Source: Prevotella sp.
Lineage (GTDB): Bacteria > Bacteroidota > Bacteroidia > Bacteroidales > Bacteroidaceae
NCBI GenBank assembly: GCA_024681875.1
Contig: JAILAA010000034.1
Span: 1-64,000, forward strand
Direction of reading: 5' to 3'
Length of the DNA: 64,000 nucleotides
In this document: positions 34,851 through 44,500 of the stretch, one piece after another
How positions within the stretch are numbered: position 1 is the first letter of the stretch
Layout of the letters: the number at the start of each line of letters is the position of its first letter
Notes under the pieces: generated by a model
Database searches by the model: none
Seen by the model: only the letters and a program-made list of their open reading frames with translations
Told to the model about the DNA's origin: nothing
Program-made: the position numbers and the translations under genes

Positions 34851-36197
34851 CTATAGCCGGCTGAGCCATTGCTTGGGGTTAAGAATCTTGTCCCAGTCCT
34901 GAAGACGGAAAAGAAGGACATGGGTAGGGCCTACGGCACCCAAAGCTTGATTGGTGGAAACCTGCTGTCCGGCAGTAACTGTGACGGATGCCAGGTTGCT
35001 ATAGACGGAGATGTAGCGGCCGTGGCGCACCATGACGACATAGCCACTCTGTCCAGCGTTGTACACGCGGCTGACCTCGCCGTTAAAGACACAGCGTGCT
35101 TGAGCGCCAGCCTGTCCTTCAAGTTGTACGCCGCTACTGTTGAGCGTTACGCCGCCGATTGTATATTTGCCATAGGGCCTTACTACACGGTAGCTGCCAG
35201 TGATGGGTACGGGCAAGCGGCCTTTGTTGCTGCGGAAACTACCGGTGAGTTGGCGGTCTGGGTCAGCGTTGCGGTAGGATGGCGTCGTGGGAGCAGCAGG
35301 TGTTGCAGGTGTCGTGTTGCGCCGTCTGCTGTTGCGTCTTGTGGTTGTAGTATTATTATTGGCAGTGGCAGCCTGTGCCTCTTCTCTGCGACGCTGCTCA
35401 GCAATTTGTCTGCGGCGCTCCTCCTCTGCGCGGCGTTGACGTTCCAGCTCTTCTGCCACAAGCTTATTGATTTGCGAAGTCAGTTCACCCTCCTCGCGCT
35501 GTTGTTGCGCGATGAGCTTGTCCACGGTCTTCTGCTCTTGCTGCAAGTCGGTAACGATGCGTTGCTGCTCCTCTTTCTTCACCTCCATGTCGTGTTGCTC
35601 GGCTTCGCTCTTTGCCAGCAGCACGCTCAGCTCGTCGCGTGCTGTGTTCAGCTCACCCAGCTTGACCGACACTTGCTCGCTTTTTTGTTTGACGGCTTCG
35701 CCCTGAGCACGCTGGTGTGTGGTGTACTCGTTCATGAATCGCATTCTTCGGTACATCTGGTCGAAATTCTTGGCGCTAAGTACGAAGATGAGCTGGCTCT
35801 GTGCGTTTCTGTTGCGATACATGTAGCGGAGAGAACGTATGTAGTGCTGGCGGCGCTCTTCCAGTTCCTCTTGAAGGACGGTGAGCTGTGAGTCGAGGAC
35901 GGCGATATGAGTGTTGACGCTGTCAATGACGACATGGAGACTGTCAAGCACCATCTGCATGTCATCAATGTCGTTGGCCAGCACTTCAACGTCCTTGATG
36001 CGCTGCGCCACTTGCCTTTCTAACTCTTGCTGTCGCTGTCGTGCCTGCTTCTGTCGCTCACGCAGCTGGTTACGCTGTCGTTCCAGTTGGCTACGCTGTG
36101 TCGTCGGCTGTGCACGTCGCGTCCCCCGGCTGTTCCTTTGGGCGGGAACAGCCGTGCATAGGGCAAGCAGCAAAAGTAGCAGTGACAGTCGGCGCAT
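34851..36197 (-). CDS. EnvC-like murein hydrolase activator (coiled coil plus degenerate LytM)
   Basis: 448 residues with a signal peptide (LLLLLALCTAVPAQ). Residues ~25-255 form a long coiled coil rich in Gln, Arg and Glu. A low-complexity Thr/Asn/Arg linker (~270-300) and a C-terminal LytM/M23 fold (~330-440) follow. The zinc ligands of an active M23 peptidase are missing: the region of HxxxD reads NSSGVQLEG and the HxH region reads THVLLFRL. It is therefore likely a non-catalytic activator of division amidases, as EnvC is. Last gene of the zeta-dut-TPR-DUF4292 cluster. Confidence 0.88.
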   Translation of the reverse strand: MRRLSLLLLLLALCTAVPAQRNSRGTRRAQPTTQRSQLERQRNQLRERQKQARQRQQELERQVAQRIKDVEVLANDIDDMQMVLDSLHVVIDSVNTHIAVLDSQLTVLQEELEERRQHYIRSLRYMYRNRNAQSQLIFVLSAKNFDQMYRRMRFMNEYTTHQRAQGEAVKQKSEQVSVKLGELNTARDELSVLLAKSEAEQHDMEVKKEEQQRIVTDLQQEQKTVDKLIAQQQREEGELTSQINKLVAEELERQRRAEEERRRQIAEQRRREEAQAATANNNTTTTRRNSRRRNTTPATPAAPTTPSYRNADPDRQLTGSFRSNKGRLPVPITGSYRVVRPYGKYTIGGVTLNSSGVQLEGQAGAQARCVFNGEVSRVYNAGQSGYVVMVRHGRYISVYSNLASVTVTAGQQVSTNQALGAVGPTHVLLFRLQDWDKILNPKQWLSRL

Positions 36198-36227
36198 CTC
36201 CTTATCCCCTACTTTCTGGTTCCTGTT

Positions 36228-37097
36228 TTAAAGTGCCATAAAGCGGCGCAGAATTTCGTCAATCTCGACTTCGCGGTATTTGTCGCTGACGCGGGTGCGC
36301 AGTTCCCAGTCGTTGTCGTTGTTCAGGTAGTTCAGCTTCAACCCCAGCTTCACTTCTTTCTGTGGTGTGGTCAGTGTGATGGCCATATCGCTGGGGAACA
36401 GTTTGGAACCAAGGTTTTTGAAGTCGCGGTAGTCCCAGTTGAGCTGAGTGTTGCCGTTGGAGGCGTCGCGGTACATGATGTTGGCCATCTTGATACGTCC
36501 CGTCGTTTCGTTAACCAACCAGCTGTAGAACATCTTGCTGCGTATTGTCTCGCCGTCGCCGTCTTCGAAGTTAATCAAGGCATCGCCGTCGCCCAGTGAC
36601 TGCGTAGTGTATTTCTGACGGTCTTCGTCGGTGAGATCGGTCTTACCTGGCTGGAACAACTCGTCCCAGAAGAGAGCCTGAAGTGTGTTGAAGTTAATAC
36701 CGCTGTTGCGCAGGAAGTCAATGTAATAGTACGGAGCCTTGAGATAGAGCTTATTGATTCTATCCATGATAAGCACATAGTCCTGTGTAAACTCCAGACG
36801 AGCGGCCTCTACGAATCCAAATGCCATGAGCTGTAGGCGGATGACATCGTCGCGCTTCATGCGCAGATTGCCTGTCAGAGAGATGTCTTGGTCGCCGACG
36901 GTGACCGAGAACTTAATCTTTGACCCCACGAAGGTGGCGTTCTTCTGGGCGTGGCTTTCCACCTTGTCCAGCAGCTCAACCTGTTCAGGGCTGGAGACGA
37001 CGGGATTTTCATTTACAACTTTCTTGTGTGAGCGGCAGGAAACCGTTGTGAGTAGGACTGCCATCGCGGCAATCTTGAAAAAGCTAGATAGTTTCAT
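36228..37097 (-). CDS. DUF4292 lipoprotein
   Basis: 289 residues with lipobox TVSC (Cys21). The mature domain (FSVTVGDQDISLTGNLRMKRDDVIRLQL; MDRINKLYLKAPYYYIDFL; TLQALFWDELF) matches DUF4292, a LolA/LolB-like beta-fold found in Bacteroidota. A role in lipid or lipoprotein handling at the outer membrane is suggested by the fold only. Its ATG overlaps the TPR gene stop (ATGA), indicating translational coupling. Confidence 0.88.
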   Translation of the reverse strand: MKLSSFFKIAAMAVLLTTVSCRSHKKVVNENPVVSSPEQVELLDKVESHAQKNATFVGSKIKFSVTVGDQDISLTGNLRMKRDDVIRLQLMAFGFVEAARLEFTQDYVLIMDRINKLYLKAPYYYIDFLRNSGINFNTLQALFWDELFQPGKTDLTDEDRQKYTTQSLGDGDALINFEDGDGETIRSKMFYSWLVNETTGRIKMANIMYRDASNGNTQLNWDYRDFKNLGSKLFPSDMAITLTTPQKEVKLGLKLNYLNNDNDWELRTRVSDKYREVEIDEILRRFMAL

Positions 37098-38824
37098 TTG
37101 CTGAAGTATTTTTTACGTTTGATTTTTCGTCTTAGAATTTTGTTGTCTGGGTCTTCGGCCTGTGCCTGACGCCAGAGAGTAATGGCTTTGTCGATTTCGC
37201 CACAGAGCGCGTAGATGTCGCCGGCGTGTTCTACGATGACACCACTGGCGAGCGAGTCACATTGTAGCGCCTGGTCGATGTAGATTTTTGCCTCTGCATA
37301 GCGTTCCTGACGGAACAGTATCCATGCATAAGTGTCGAGATATGTGGCGTTTTCCGGTTCGGCCTTGACCGTGCGGTAGCTCATCTGTTCGGCCTCGTCA
37401 AGGCGCTTGCCGATGAGGCTGAGGTAGTAGGCGTAGTTGTTAAGGCATCCGATGTTGTCGGCCTTCCAAACAAGGCAGGAGTCATAGGCAGCAAAGGCCT
37501 CCGCTTCACGTCCTTTCTGGTGCAGCAAGTCGCCCATGACGGCATAGAAGTCGCTGACTATCTCTGGTATGCTCTCTTCGTTAATCACATTGATGCCATT
37601 GCGGAATGCCTCGAGTGCGTTGTCGGTGTCTTCCTTTCTGTAGAAAGCCATGCCTTGATAATAATAGAACGCCATCTCCTCAGGATTGTACTGGCGTGCC
37701 TCTTGGCAGAGGCTTATGACGACGTCGTTCTCCTCGTCATTCCATGCTTGCTGCACAAGGCGCAGCCGTGCTGACGCCTGCTCAGGCGCAAGCTGCAGGA
37801 CATAGGAGAAAGCCTGCTGTATGCTGTCTTTCGGCATGTTCTTGAGTTGCATGTAGACGGCTTTCATCTCGGCGATGTCAGCATCGGGCTTGGGTTGGCT
37901 GAGCAGCTCGTTGAAGAGGGCCAGTACGACGGTGCTGTCGCCTCCTTGCTGCTCGTTTTCGAAGATGACCTGTCTCATTTGCAGCACCCTGTCTTCCGTC
38001 GAGGCCTTAGGGTTGAGCAGAATGGCGTGGTTGACTGAGTCGGCGGCAGCCTCGTCGCCCTGACGGATATAGTAGTTGCGCAGTACCTCCTGTGCCCGCA
38101 GATTGCCCGGATCTTCAGACAGAACCTTTTGTAAGACGGCATGGCAGTCGTCGAAGCGGTCGGCTACAAGCAGAGTGTTGGCGTAGAGGGTGCTGTAGGT
38201 CGGTTCGTTGGGATAGCTCTCGGCCAGTCGGTGCATCTCCTCGATGGCTCTGTCTGATTGGTCCTGCTCAAGAAAAATACGACACTTGGCCAGTGTGGTA
38301 CGCTCACTGGGGCCGTCGGCGGCCTCCATGCGCGTCAGTGCGTCGATGGCCTTGTCGAAGTCCTTCTGCTGCATGTACAACTGGTAAAGCATCTGCAACA
38401 GTTCCTCCTGGCGGCTTTTGTCGGCGTCATACATCTGTTCGAGCATGGCAGCCCCCTCTTCATAGGCACCAGCTTGTATGTTGGCGTAGGCCGTGCGCTC
38501 GAGAAAAGTCATGTTTTTCGGTTCCAGCTCACATGCGTGACGGAAAGCGTTGATAGCCTGCTCGTTCTTGTCCATGTCGGCGTAGAGGTCGCCAAGGTAG
38601 TAATAAGTCTCGGCAGCATCGGGGCATAGCTCCTGACAACGTTGCAGCAGGTCAAACGATGCGCTGAGGTTGCCCTTCAGCCTTTGCAGCAGTGCCTCGT
38701 GGAAGATGATGTCGAACTCTCTCTTGAGTTGAGAATTGAGGATAGAGGAGTACTGGACAGCCTGTGCCGAGACGGACAAGCCAGCCATTACCATCATCAC
38801 TATCAAAACAAGTCTTTTCAACAT
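37094..38824 (-). CDS. Secreted TPR-repeat protein
   Basis: 576 residues from ATG 38824 (MLKRLVLIVMMVMAGLSVSAQ signal peptide). At least ten tetratricopeptide units are visible, e.g. AETYYYLGDLYADMDKNEQA, QLYMQQKDFDKAIDALTRME and YLDTYAWILFRQERYAEA. It is a periplasmic or outer-membrane-associated scaffold. Its conserved place between dut and the DUF4292 gene, with stop/start overlap to the latter, suggests the two proteins act together in envelope assembly. No enzymatic domain was seen. Confidence 0.92.
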   Translation of the reverse strand: MLKRLVLIVMMVMAGLSVSAQAVQYSSILNSQLKREFDIIFHEALLQRLKGNLSASFDLLQRCQELCPDAAETYYYLGDLYADMDKNEQAINAFRHACELEPKNMTFLERTAYANIQAGAYEEGAAMLEQMYDADKSRQEELLQMLYQLYMQQKDFDKAIDALTRMEAADGPSERTTLAKCRIFLEQDQSDRAIEEMHRLAESYPNEPTYSTLYANTLLVADRFDDCHAVLQKVLSEDPGNLRAQEVLRNYYIRQGDEAAADSVNHAILLNPKASTEDRVLQMRQVIFENEQQGGDSTVVLALFNELLSQPKPDADIAEMKAVYMQLKNMPKDSIQQAFSYVLQLAPEQASARLRLVQQAWNDEENDVVISLCQEARQYNPEEMAFYYYQGMAFYRKEDTDNALEAFRNGINVINEESIPEIVSDFYAVMGDLLHQKGREAEAFAAYDSCLVWKADNIGCLNNYAYYLSLIGKRLDEAEQMSYRTVKAEPENATYLDTYAWILFRQERYAEAKIYIDQALQCDSLASGVIVEHAGDIYALCGEIDKAITLWRQAQAEDPDNKILRRKIKRKKYFSK

Positions 38825-38841
38825 GTTTTCATTCTCAATTA

Positions 38842-39276
38842 TCAATTCACTCCCGTGTGACCATAGCCACCTGCCCCGCGTTCGGTCTCGTCCAGCGTTT
38901 CCACTTCCACCAGCTCTGGTTGTTCGTGGCGGGCAATGACCATCTGGGCAATGCGCTCGCCATCGTTGACGGTGAAAGGTTCTTGAGAGAGGTTGATCAG
39001 CAGAACGCCCACTTCGCCTCGGTAGTCGGCGTCAATGGTGCCTGGAGCATTCAGCACGGTGATGCCGTGCTTCAACGCCAGTCCGCTGCGAGGTCTTACT
39101 TGTGCCTCATATCCTGGTGGCAGCGCAATATAAAGCCCGGTAGGTATGAGGCGGCGCTGCAAAGGCTGCAGCACGATAGGCTCTGGCGTGTTAGCTCGCA
39201 GGTCCATGCCAGCGCTCTGCGTCGTGGCATAAGCGGGCAGTGCATGATGGCTGCGGTTGATGATGTGTATCTTCAT
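38842..39276 (-). CDS. dut: dUTP diphosphatase
   Basis: 144 residues with all five trimeric dUTPase motifs: [31 protein letters not shown] (catalytic Asp), GERIAQMV and the C-terminal [10 protein letters not shown]. It hydrolyses dUTP to dUMP, keeping uracil out of DNA. It lies 4 bp after the 56-aa partner ORF of the zeta-like kinase and 17 bp before the TPR gene. Confidence 0.97.
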   Translation of the reverse strand: MKIHIINRSHHALPAYATTQSAGMDLRANTPEPIVLQPLQRRLIPTGLYIALPPGYEAQVRPRSGLALKHGITVLNAPGTIDADYRGEVGVLLINLSQEPFTVNDGERIAQMVIARHEQPELVEVETLDETERGAGGYGHTGVN

Positions 39277-39280
39277 TCTT

Positions 39281-39451
39281 TCAGAGTTGTGCCAGCACTT
39301 CTTTCGCTGGGATATACTGGAAGCCGCCCTCTGCCGATGACACCACGATGGTTTCGTCGCGTAGCGCCTTCTCTTCTAACATTCGTTTTTCAGCCAGACG
39401 CAGTCCTGTCTCCAGCTTGCGTGTGAAATTCTTAACTTCTCTGTTTGACAT
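39281..39451 (-). CDS. 56-aa partner protein of the zeta-like kinase (putative antitoxin-like)
   Basis: A short ORF found by translating the minus strand from ATG 39451. It begins [20 protein letters not shown] and ends [13 protein letters not shown], 56 residues. It is a charged amphipathic helix followed by a short strand with IPAKE. It overlaps the end of the zeta-like kinase gene by 20 bp in another frame and ends 4 bp before dut. Small proteins of this shape (Leu/Arg/Glu-rich helix, then an IPAKE-type end) are, from memory, common next to chromosomal zeta-like kinases, so an antitoxin or cofactor role is plausible but unproven. Confidence 0.8.
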   Translation of the reverse strand: MSNREVKNFTRKLETGLRLAEKRMLEEKALRDETIVVSSAEGGFQYIPAKEVLAQL

Positions 39452-40016
39452 AAGTCAGCATTTTTTCATAGGATGATTTCTCAAAGATTTCGGTCTTCGC
39501 CTGCATTCCGCCGGTAGCCACGGTCTTGCGTGGCGTGTCGCTGTTGTCGAAAACGGCCCAATAGTCTACAAACGGGATGAACAGCTGGAACAGATTATCG
39601 ATTCCTGCCGCATAGCGCCGCCTGATGGTGGACTCAGGAATGTCGTGGCCGCCCTTGCTGACGCGCTCCGCCACACGGCGCATGGCCAGCTGCGGACTGT
39701 CGAGCCAGAAATAGAGCAGACTGACACGATAATCCTGTTGCTTGGCACGGTGAACAAGGTTGACATAAGAGCGCGTGGCGAGCGTTGTCTCTATAGAGAA
39801 ACTCTCGTCACGCGCTAAAAGGTCTTCTATACGCTGCAACATAAGGCGCCCTGCCTCAATGGCCACACTTGTCGGATTGAAAGGTGACAGGCCACGGGCT
39901 ATCTCATCAGCGTTGACAAACTCCTTGCACCCGAGAATCTCGGGCAACACGGTGTAGGAGGCTGTAGTTTTACCCGCCCCGTTGCAGCCACTGATGATAT
40001 ACAGGTTTTTTGCCAT
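39432..40016 (-). CDS. Zeta-toxin-like P-loop kinase
   Basis: 194 residues from ATG 40016 (MAKNLYIISG). P-loop GCNGAGKTT, then FVNADEIARGLSPFNP (zeta-type substrate region), FSIETTLATRSY and an Arg-rich lid (RRVAERVSKGGHDIPESTIRRRY). Zeta toxins phosphorylate UDP-activated amino sugars; chromosomal relatives are often not toxic. A short partner ORF overlaps its 3' end. A promoter box (TAACTTTG, 40033-40026) lies so close that the leader would be ~5 nt. Confidence 0.88.
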   Translation of the reverse strand: MAKNLYIISGCNGAGKTTASYTVLPEILGCKEFVNADEIARGLSPFNPTSVAIEAGRLMLQRIEDLLARDESFSIETTLATRSYVNLVHRAKQQDYRVSLLYFWLDSPQLAMRRVAERVSKGGHDIPESTIRRRYAAGIDNLFQLFIPFVDYWAVFDNSDTPRKTVATGGMQAKTEIFEKSSYEKMLTYVKQRS

Positions 40017-40025
40017 AAATCGCTG

Positions 40026-40059
40026 CAAAGTTACGAATAATTCCGCGAACAGCGTCAAA
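40026..40059 (-). promoter_or_regulatory. Promoter for the zeta-like kinase/dut cluster
   Basis: Minus-strand TTTG (40059-40056), 22-bp spacer, TAACTTTG (40033-40026). The predicted start of transcription is within ~5 nt of ATG 40016. Confidence 0.6.
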
Positions 40060-40137
40060 CAATGTGTTAAAAAGGACAAACGGGCCTTATGCACAAGGAA
40101 AAATGAGCTTGAGCCCCCTTTGCACAGCTGGCTGTGC

Positions 40138-40329
40138 TCAGCGGTGTTTGCGGTTGGCACGCTGCTCGCGGTATTTTGCCTTTTGCTTGGCCGAGCCGCT
40201 GCCGTGGGCGCCGGTGATGTACTGCTTTTTCTTCGCCTTGGTCTTCACCTTGCCTTCGTTGGGGTCGTGGCGCTCGCCGCCACGCCCGAAGGAGATGCCG
40301 TTCTCAAGGATGCTCTGAAAATCGTCCAT
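40138..40329 (-). CDS. Small basic protein of unknown function
   Basis: 63 residues from ATG 40329 (MDDFQSILENGISFGRG). The C-terminal half is strongly basic (KVKTKAKKKQYITGAHGSG, then KQKAKYREQRANRKHR), suggesting nucleic-acid or ribosome contact. It starts 11 bp after the AICAR transformylase stop, so it is probably co-transcribed. I do not recognise a family. The stop codon lies at the edge of a GCACAGC/GCTGTGC hairpin (40122-40137). Confidence 0.75.
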   Translation of the reverse strand: MDDFQSILENGISFGRGGERHDPNEGKVKTKAKKKQYITGAHGSGSAKQKAKYREQRANRKHR

Positions 40330-40339
40330 AGGGCTAAGA

Positions 40340-41530
40340 TTAGTGGTGGAACAGGCGCACACCAGTGAAGGCCATGGCGATGCCGTATTTGTCGCAGGTC
40401 ATGATGACATGGTCATCGCGCACTGAGCCGCCGGCCTGGGCGATATACTGCACGCCGCTCTTGTGGGCACGCTCGATGTTGTCGCCGAAGGGGAAGAACG
40501 CGTCGCTGCCTAAGCTGACGGCTGTGTTCTTGGCTATCCACTCTTTCTTCTCGGCCAGCGTCAGCACCTCGGGCTGTTCGGTGAAGAACTGCTGCCAGGC
40601 ACCGTCGCGCAGCACGTCGTCATGCTCGTCCTCAGAGATGTAGACGTCGATGGTGTTGTCGCGGTCGGCACGGCGGATGTTGGGCAGGAAGGGCAGGGCG
40701 AGCACTTTCGGATGCTGGCGCAGCCACCAGATGTCGGCTTTCTGTCCGGCCAAGCGCGTGCAGTGGATGCGGCTCTGCTGTCCGGCACCGATGCCGATAG
40801 CCTGGCCGTCTTTCACGTAGCAGACGCTGTTCGACTGGGTGTACTTCAGCGTGATGAGGGCAATCATCAGGTCACGCAGGGCCTCAGGTGAAAAGTTCTT
40901 GTTCTGCGTGGGGATGTTCTCGAAGAGTTTCGGGTCATCGAGGCGAATCTCGTTGCGGCCCTGCTCGAAGGTGACGCCGAATACCTGCTTGCGTTCGATG
41001 GGGTCGGGCTTGTAGGACGGGTCAATCTTGATGACATTGTACGTGCCCTTGCGCTTCTCCTTAAGTATCTGCAGTGCCTCGTCGGTATAGTCGGGGGCGA
41101 TGACGCCGTCGCTGACCTCGCGCTTGATGATCAAGGCGGTCGTCTTGTCGCAGGTGTCGCTCAGGGCGATGAAATCGCCATAGCTCGACATGCGGTCGGC
41201 GCCACGGGCACGGGCGTAGGCACAGGCAATGGGCGAGTCGTCCAGTCCCTCAATGTCGTCTACAAAATAGATATGCTTCAGCGTCGGACTGAGTTTCAGG
41301 CCCACGGCGGCACCTGCAGGCGACACGTGCTTGAACGAGGCGGCAGCGGCCATACCCGTGGCCTCGCGCAGCTCTTTCACCAACTGCCACGAGTTCAGTG
41401 CGTCGAGCAGGTTGATGTAGCCGGGGCGGCCGTTCAGCACTTCAATGGGTAGCTCACTGCCGTCGGCCATAAACACACGCGACGGTTTCTGGTTTGGATT
41501 GCATCCGTACTTCAGTTCCATTTCTTTCAT
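40340..41530 (-). CDS. Stand-alone AICAR transformylase (PurH-like, without IMP cyclohydrolase)
   Basis: 396 residues (ATG 41530 or 41521). It covers only the formyltransferase half of PurH: CNPNQKPSRVF, SFKHVSPAGAAVG (substrate Lys-His), VIAPDYTDEAL, TLKYTQSNSVCYVKDGQAIGIGAGQQSR split over two motifs, and DAFFPFGDNI. It transfers the formyl group to AICAR in purine synthesis. The cyclohydrolase domain (~190 residues) is absent, so a separate IMP cyclohydrolase or a full-length PurH must be encoded elsewhere. Such short enzymes occur in Bacteroidota and clostridia. It follows the DUF6298-like gene by 22 bp. Confidence 0.9.
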   Translation of the reverse strand: MKEMELKYGCNPNQKPSRVFMADGSELPIEVLNGRPGYINLLDALNSWQLVKELREATGMAAAASFKHVSPAGAAVGLKLSPTLKHIYFVDDIEGLDDSPIACAYARARGADRMSSYGDFIALSDTCDKTTALIIKREVSDGVIAPDYTDEALQILKEKRKGTYNVIKIDPSYKPDPIERKQVFGVTFEQGRNEIRLDDPKLFENIPTQNKNFSPEALRDLMIALITLKYTQSNSVCYVKDGQAIGIGAGQQSRIHCTRLAGQKADIWWLRQHPKVLALPFLPNIRRADRDNTIDVYISEDEHDDVLRDGAWQQFFTEQPEVLTLAEKKEWIAKNTAVSLGSDAFFPFGDNIERAHKSGVQYIAQAGGSVRDDHVIMTCDKYGIAMAFTGVRLFHH

Positions 41531-41552
41531 AGTCGTTATGCTTGTTTTATGA

Positions 41553-44500
41553 TTATCGGCGTTTGAGCCAGAGCACCTGGCCGTTGTGGAGTCCGGTGCG
41601 GAGGAATGTTTCGTTGACTTTCAGCTTCTTCTGCAGCAGGGTGACGCGGCCTGTGGAGGCGTCGATACTGAAGAGATTGTAGGTGCCGGATTCTATGCTG
41701 AGGCTGACGGTGTCGCCCTGTGCATAGAGCAGATAGCCTTCGGTAGCGCTGCCAAGGGCCACGCAGCCGTCGGCTTCCATAGGCTTCATCTGTGGTATGG
41801 CGCGCAGCAGCTCGTCGTGATAAGGGTTGCCGACGCCAGCCTGTAGCGGGACGTTGGGCAGCGAGCCGCCAGCCATGAGGATGGCCCATCCATATTGCGG
41901 ATACTGCTGTGAGAAGAACGTCACGGACTTGTCGGGATACTTTTGACGCATCTCCAATACGGCGTCGTAGGCCTCCTTGAAGCCCGTCTTTCCCACACGC
42001 TCCTTGCGCATCCACTGGCGTGGTGCCATGTTGCGGCCTGCGCGTGGGGCCCAGAGTCCCTGCGTGTTGTAGTGCCAGTAGCGGATGTCGATGATGTCGA
42101 CCACACGACTGAGCTCGGGGTCGGCCATGATGCTGTCCTGGGCATCGCGAGTGCAACTGAGGGCTATCAGCGGATGACGACCTGTCTCCTCTTCCCACTC
42201 GGCGATGGTCTGTAGCCAGAAGCGGGTGAAATGCAGCGGTCCGGTATATTCAGCACTGATGAGATGCACCACATTGGGCTGATCCTTCAACTCGTCCAAG
42301 CACATACGGATATACTGGCGGTGCAGGGGCCGCAGCACGCTGTCCGTCTCGTCATAGAACTGCTCGGCCATGAAGATACGCTTGTCGCCAGCAAAGGGCA
42401 CGGGTTCGGGGAAGGGAAGAGCAGACCCACCAGACTCTCCCCCACCAGACTCTCCCCCAACCCCTCCCTTGTAGGGAGGGGGGCAATTTGCTTGCACGCC
42501 CTTCTTTTGCGCACTCTCCGCCTTTGGGGTATCTCCTCCCCTCCCTACAAGGGAGGGGTTGGGGGAGAGTCTGCTGGGGGTGGGTCTGCTAGTCCCATAA
42601 TTAATATTATTCACCGGCCTCCACGGGCAGTCCACCCAGTGGGCACCGGCCTCGAGGATGTTGTGCTGGAAGTAGTGGTGGTGGAAAAGGAGAATGTCGT
42701 GGGCGGCGGCTTTGTCGGCAAACTCTCGCAGACGGCTCCAGTACCACTGGTTAGGGCGTGTCAGGTCGTAGCACGAGAGGCCGTCCCATGCTGTGCCTAC
42801 GCCGCTGCGACTGAAGGGCTGCTCGTAGAACGGTGCCCACACATCGCCGTCAGCACGGCGCACGCGCTCATGGTCAGTACGGCGAAGATCGTACCACAGT
42901 CCGTAGTTATGGGATAGAGAACTATAATGGCCATCAACCAAGAAGGTCACGACGCTGTCTATACGGTCTGTCCAGCCTGTTCCCTCGCGTCCGGGCACAA
43001 AACGGGTGATGGCGGGCTTGGCATCGCGAAGCACAAAGTTATCCTTCACCCGACCGCTCCACCAGGGGATGTTGTATTGGTTACCAGGCCCACCAAAAAA
43101 AGACGCTCCGGACTCTCCCCCAGTCCCTCCCTTGTAGGGAGGGGGGCAATTTGCTTGCACGCCCGTCTTTTCTAGGGAAGAGGTAATTCCTCCCCTCCCT
43201 ACAAGGGAGGGGCTGGGGGAGAGTCTTTTTATCCACTCCTCCATCGTAAGCCGTGGTGTGGTCAGCGACTCCATGGCCATCTGCATGGCCTGCTCCTCCG
43301 TGGGTGACGACGTGGCGTTGGTGTTCATCGGCAGGAGTAAGGCCTTTGGGCCGTTGTCTCCGATGCGAGCCTCCAATTGCGCGTAGAATAATGAGCGCGG
43401 CTGCACATGGTCGTTGCTGCTGGTCCATTCGGCGTTGCCCGTCAGCGTGCCCCAGCAGCCATGACCGCTGCAGCGGTTGTCCTTGTCGGGCGAATAGCAC
43501 CAGATGGTCGAGGCGGTGCACTGCCAGAACATGGAGTTGGCCGTGTTCCAGCCTGTGCCGAACTGAAACTGTTCCAGATTCTTGAAGCACAGGTCGTGGC
43601 CGTCGATGTTGACGATGTCGAAGAGCAGTCCGGCTGCCCATGAGCCTATACCGCCGCTAAATCCTAATGATTTTTCGCCCTCGCACTGCACAAACGCGTT
43701 GGGACCGGCGGCGCAGAATCCGGCGGCGAAGTCGTGGATGCCCTCACGAGATACGCATCGCTGAAAGAGCGTCTGCTGACCGCGAGTGAGGAAGACCTGA
43801 CGGCGCCAGCCGCCAATCTCCGAGACGGGCTCCTGCGCGATGCAGTCCTCTACGGTGATGCGGCTGGTGTGTAGCTGCAGGTTGACGGCTGAGCCGGCAA
43901 AATGGCGGAAGTTGACACCATCCACCCAGCAGTCGCGGGCATACTCCATGAAGATGGCGTCCCAGCAGTGGTCTTCATCCTTCGTATTCCACTCATTTTT
44001 TGCCGATTCCATCGTTAGATTCTCTACACCGCACTCGGTCAGTTCGCCCCCGTGATGGCCTACGAGGATATGGGCGCCGCCAAACTCTGGGCTGATGGAA
44101 GTAGTCAGTGGCGCGTCAAGGATGAGGGAGTCATTGCGCACATCGGTGATTGTGCGGTCCCAGCGCAGTTCGATGTCGGTGGGCTTCCAGCCTGTATAGT
44201 CCAGCCCGCCACCGAAATCGCGCATACCTAAATGGTCTATCCACTCCCACGTGCAGGGGCGGAGAATGGTGATTCTGAAGTGTGAGGTGAGAGGTGTGAG
44301 GTGAGAGGTGAGAGATTTCAGGCTGATGGCGGTGCTGCCGGCGGGGATGCTGTCGGTGATAAAGCAGAGGGTGTCGGCAGGATGGGTGTCGGCAGAGCCC
44401 TCGATATAGAGCAGGGCACCACGGTCGAAGCCGTGCTTCACAAGGATAGTCTCATCTCTGCTTGCACCACGCAACACTACACCCGAGGCATTGATACGCA

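Noticed and set aside
40122..40137. Terminator after the 63-aa basic protein gene
   Set aside because: The GCACAGC/GCTGTGC hairpin is real but is not followed by a T-run in the direction of transcription.
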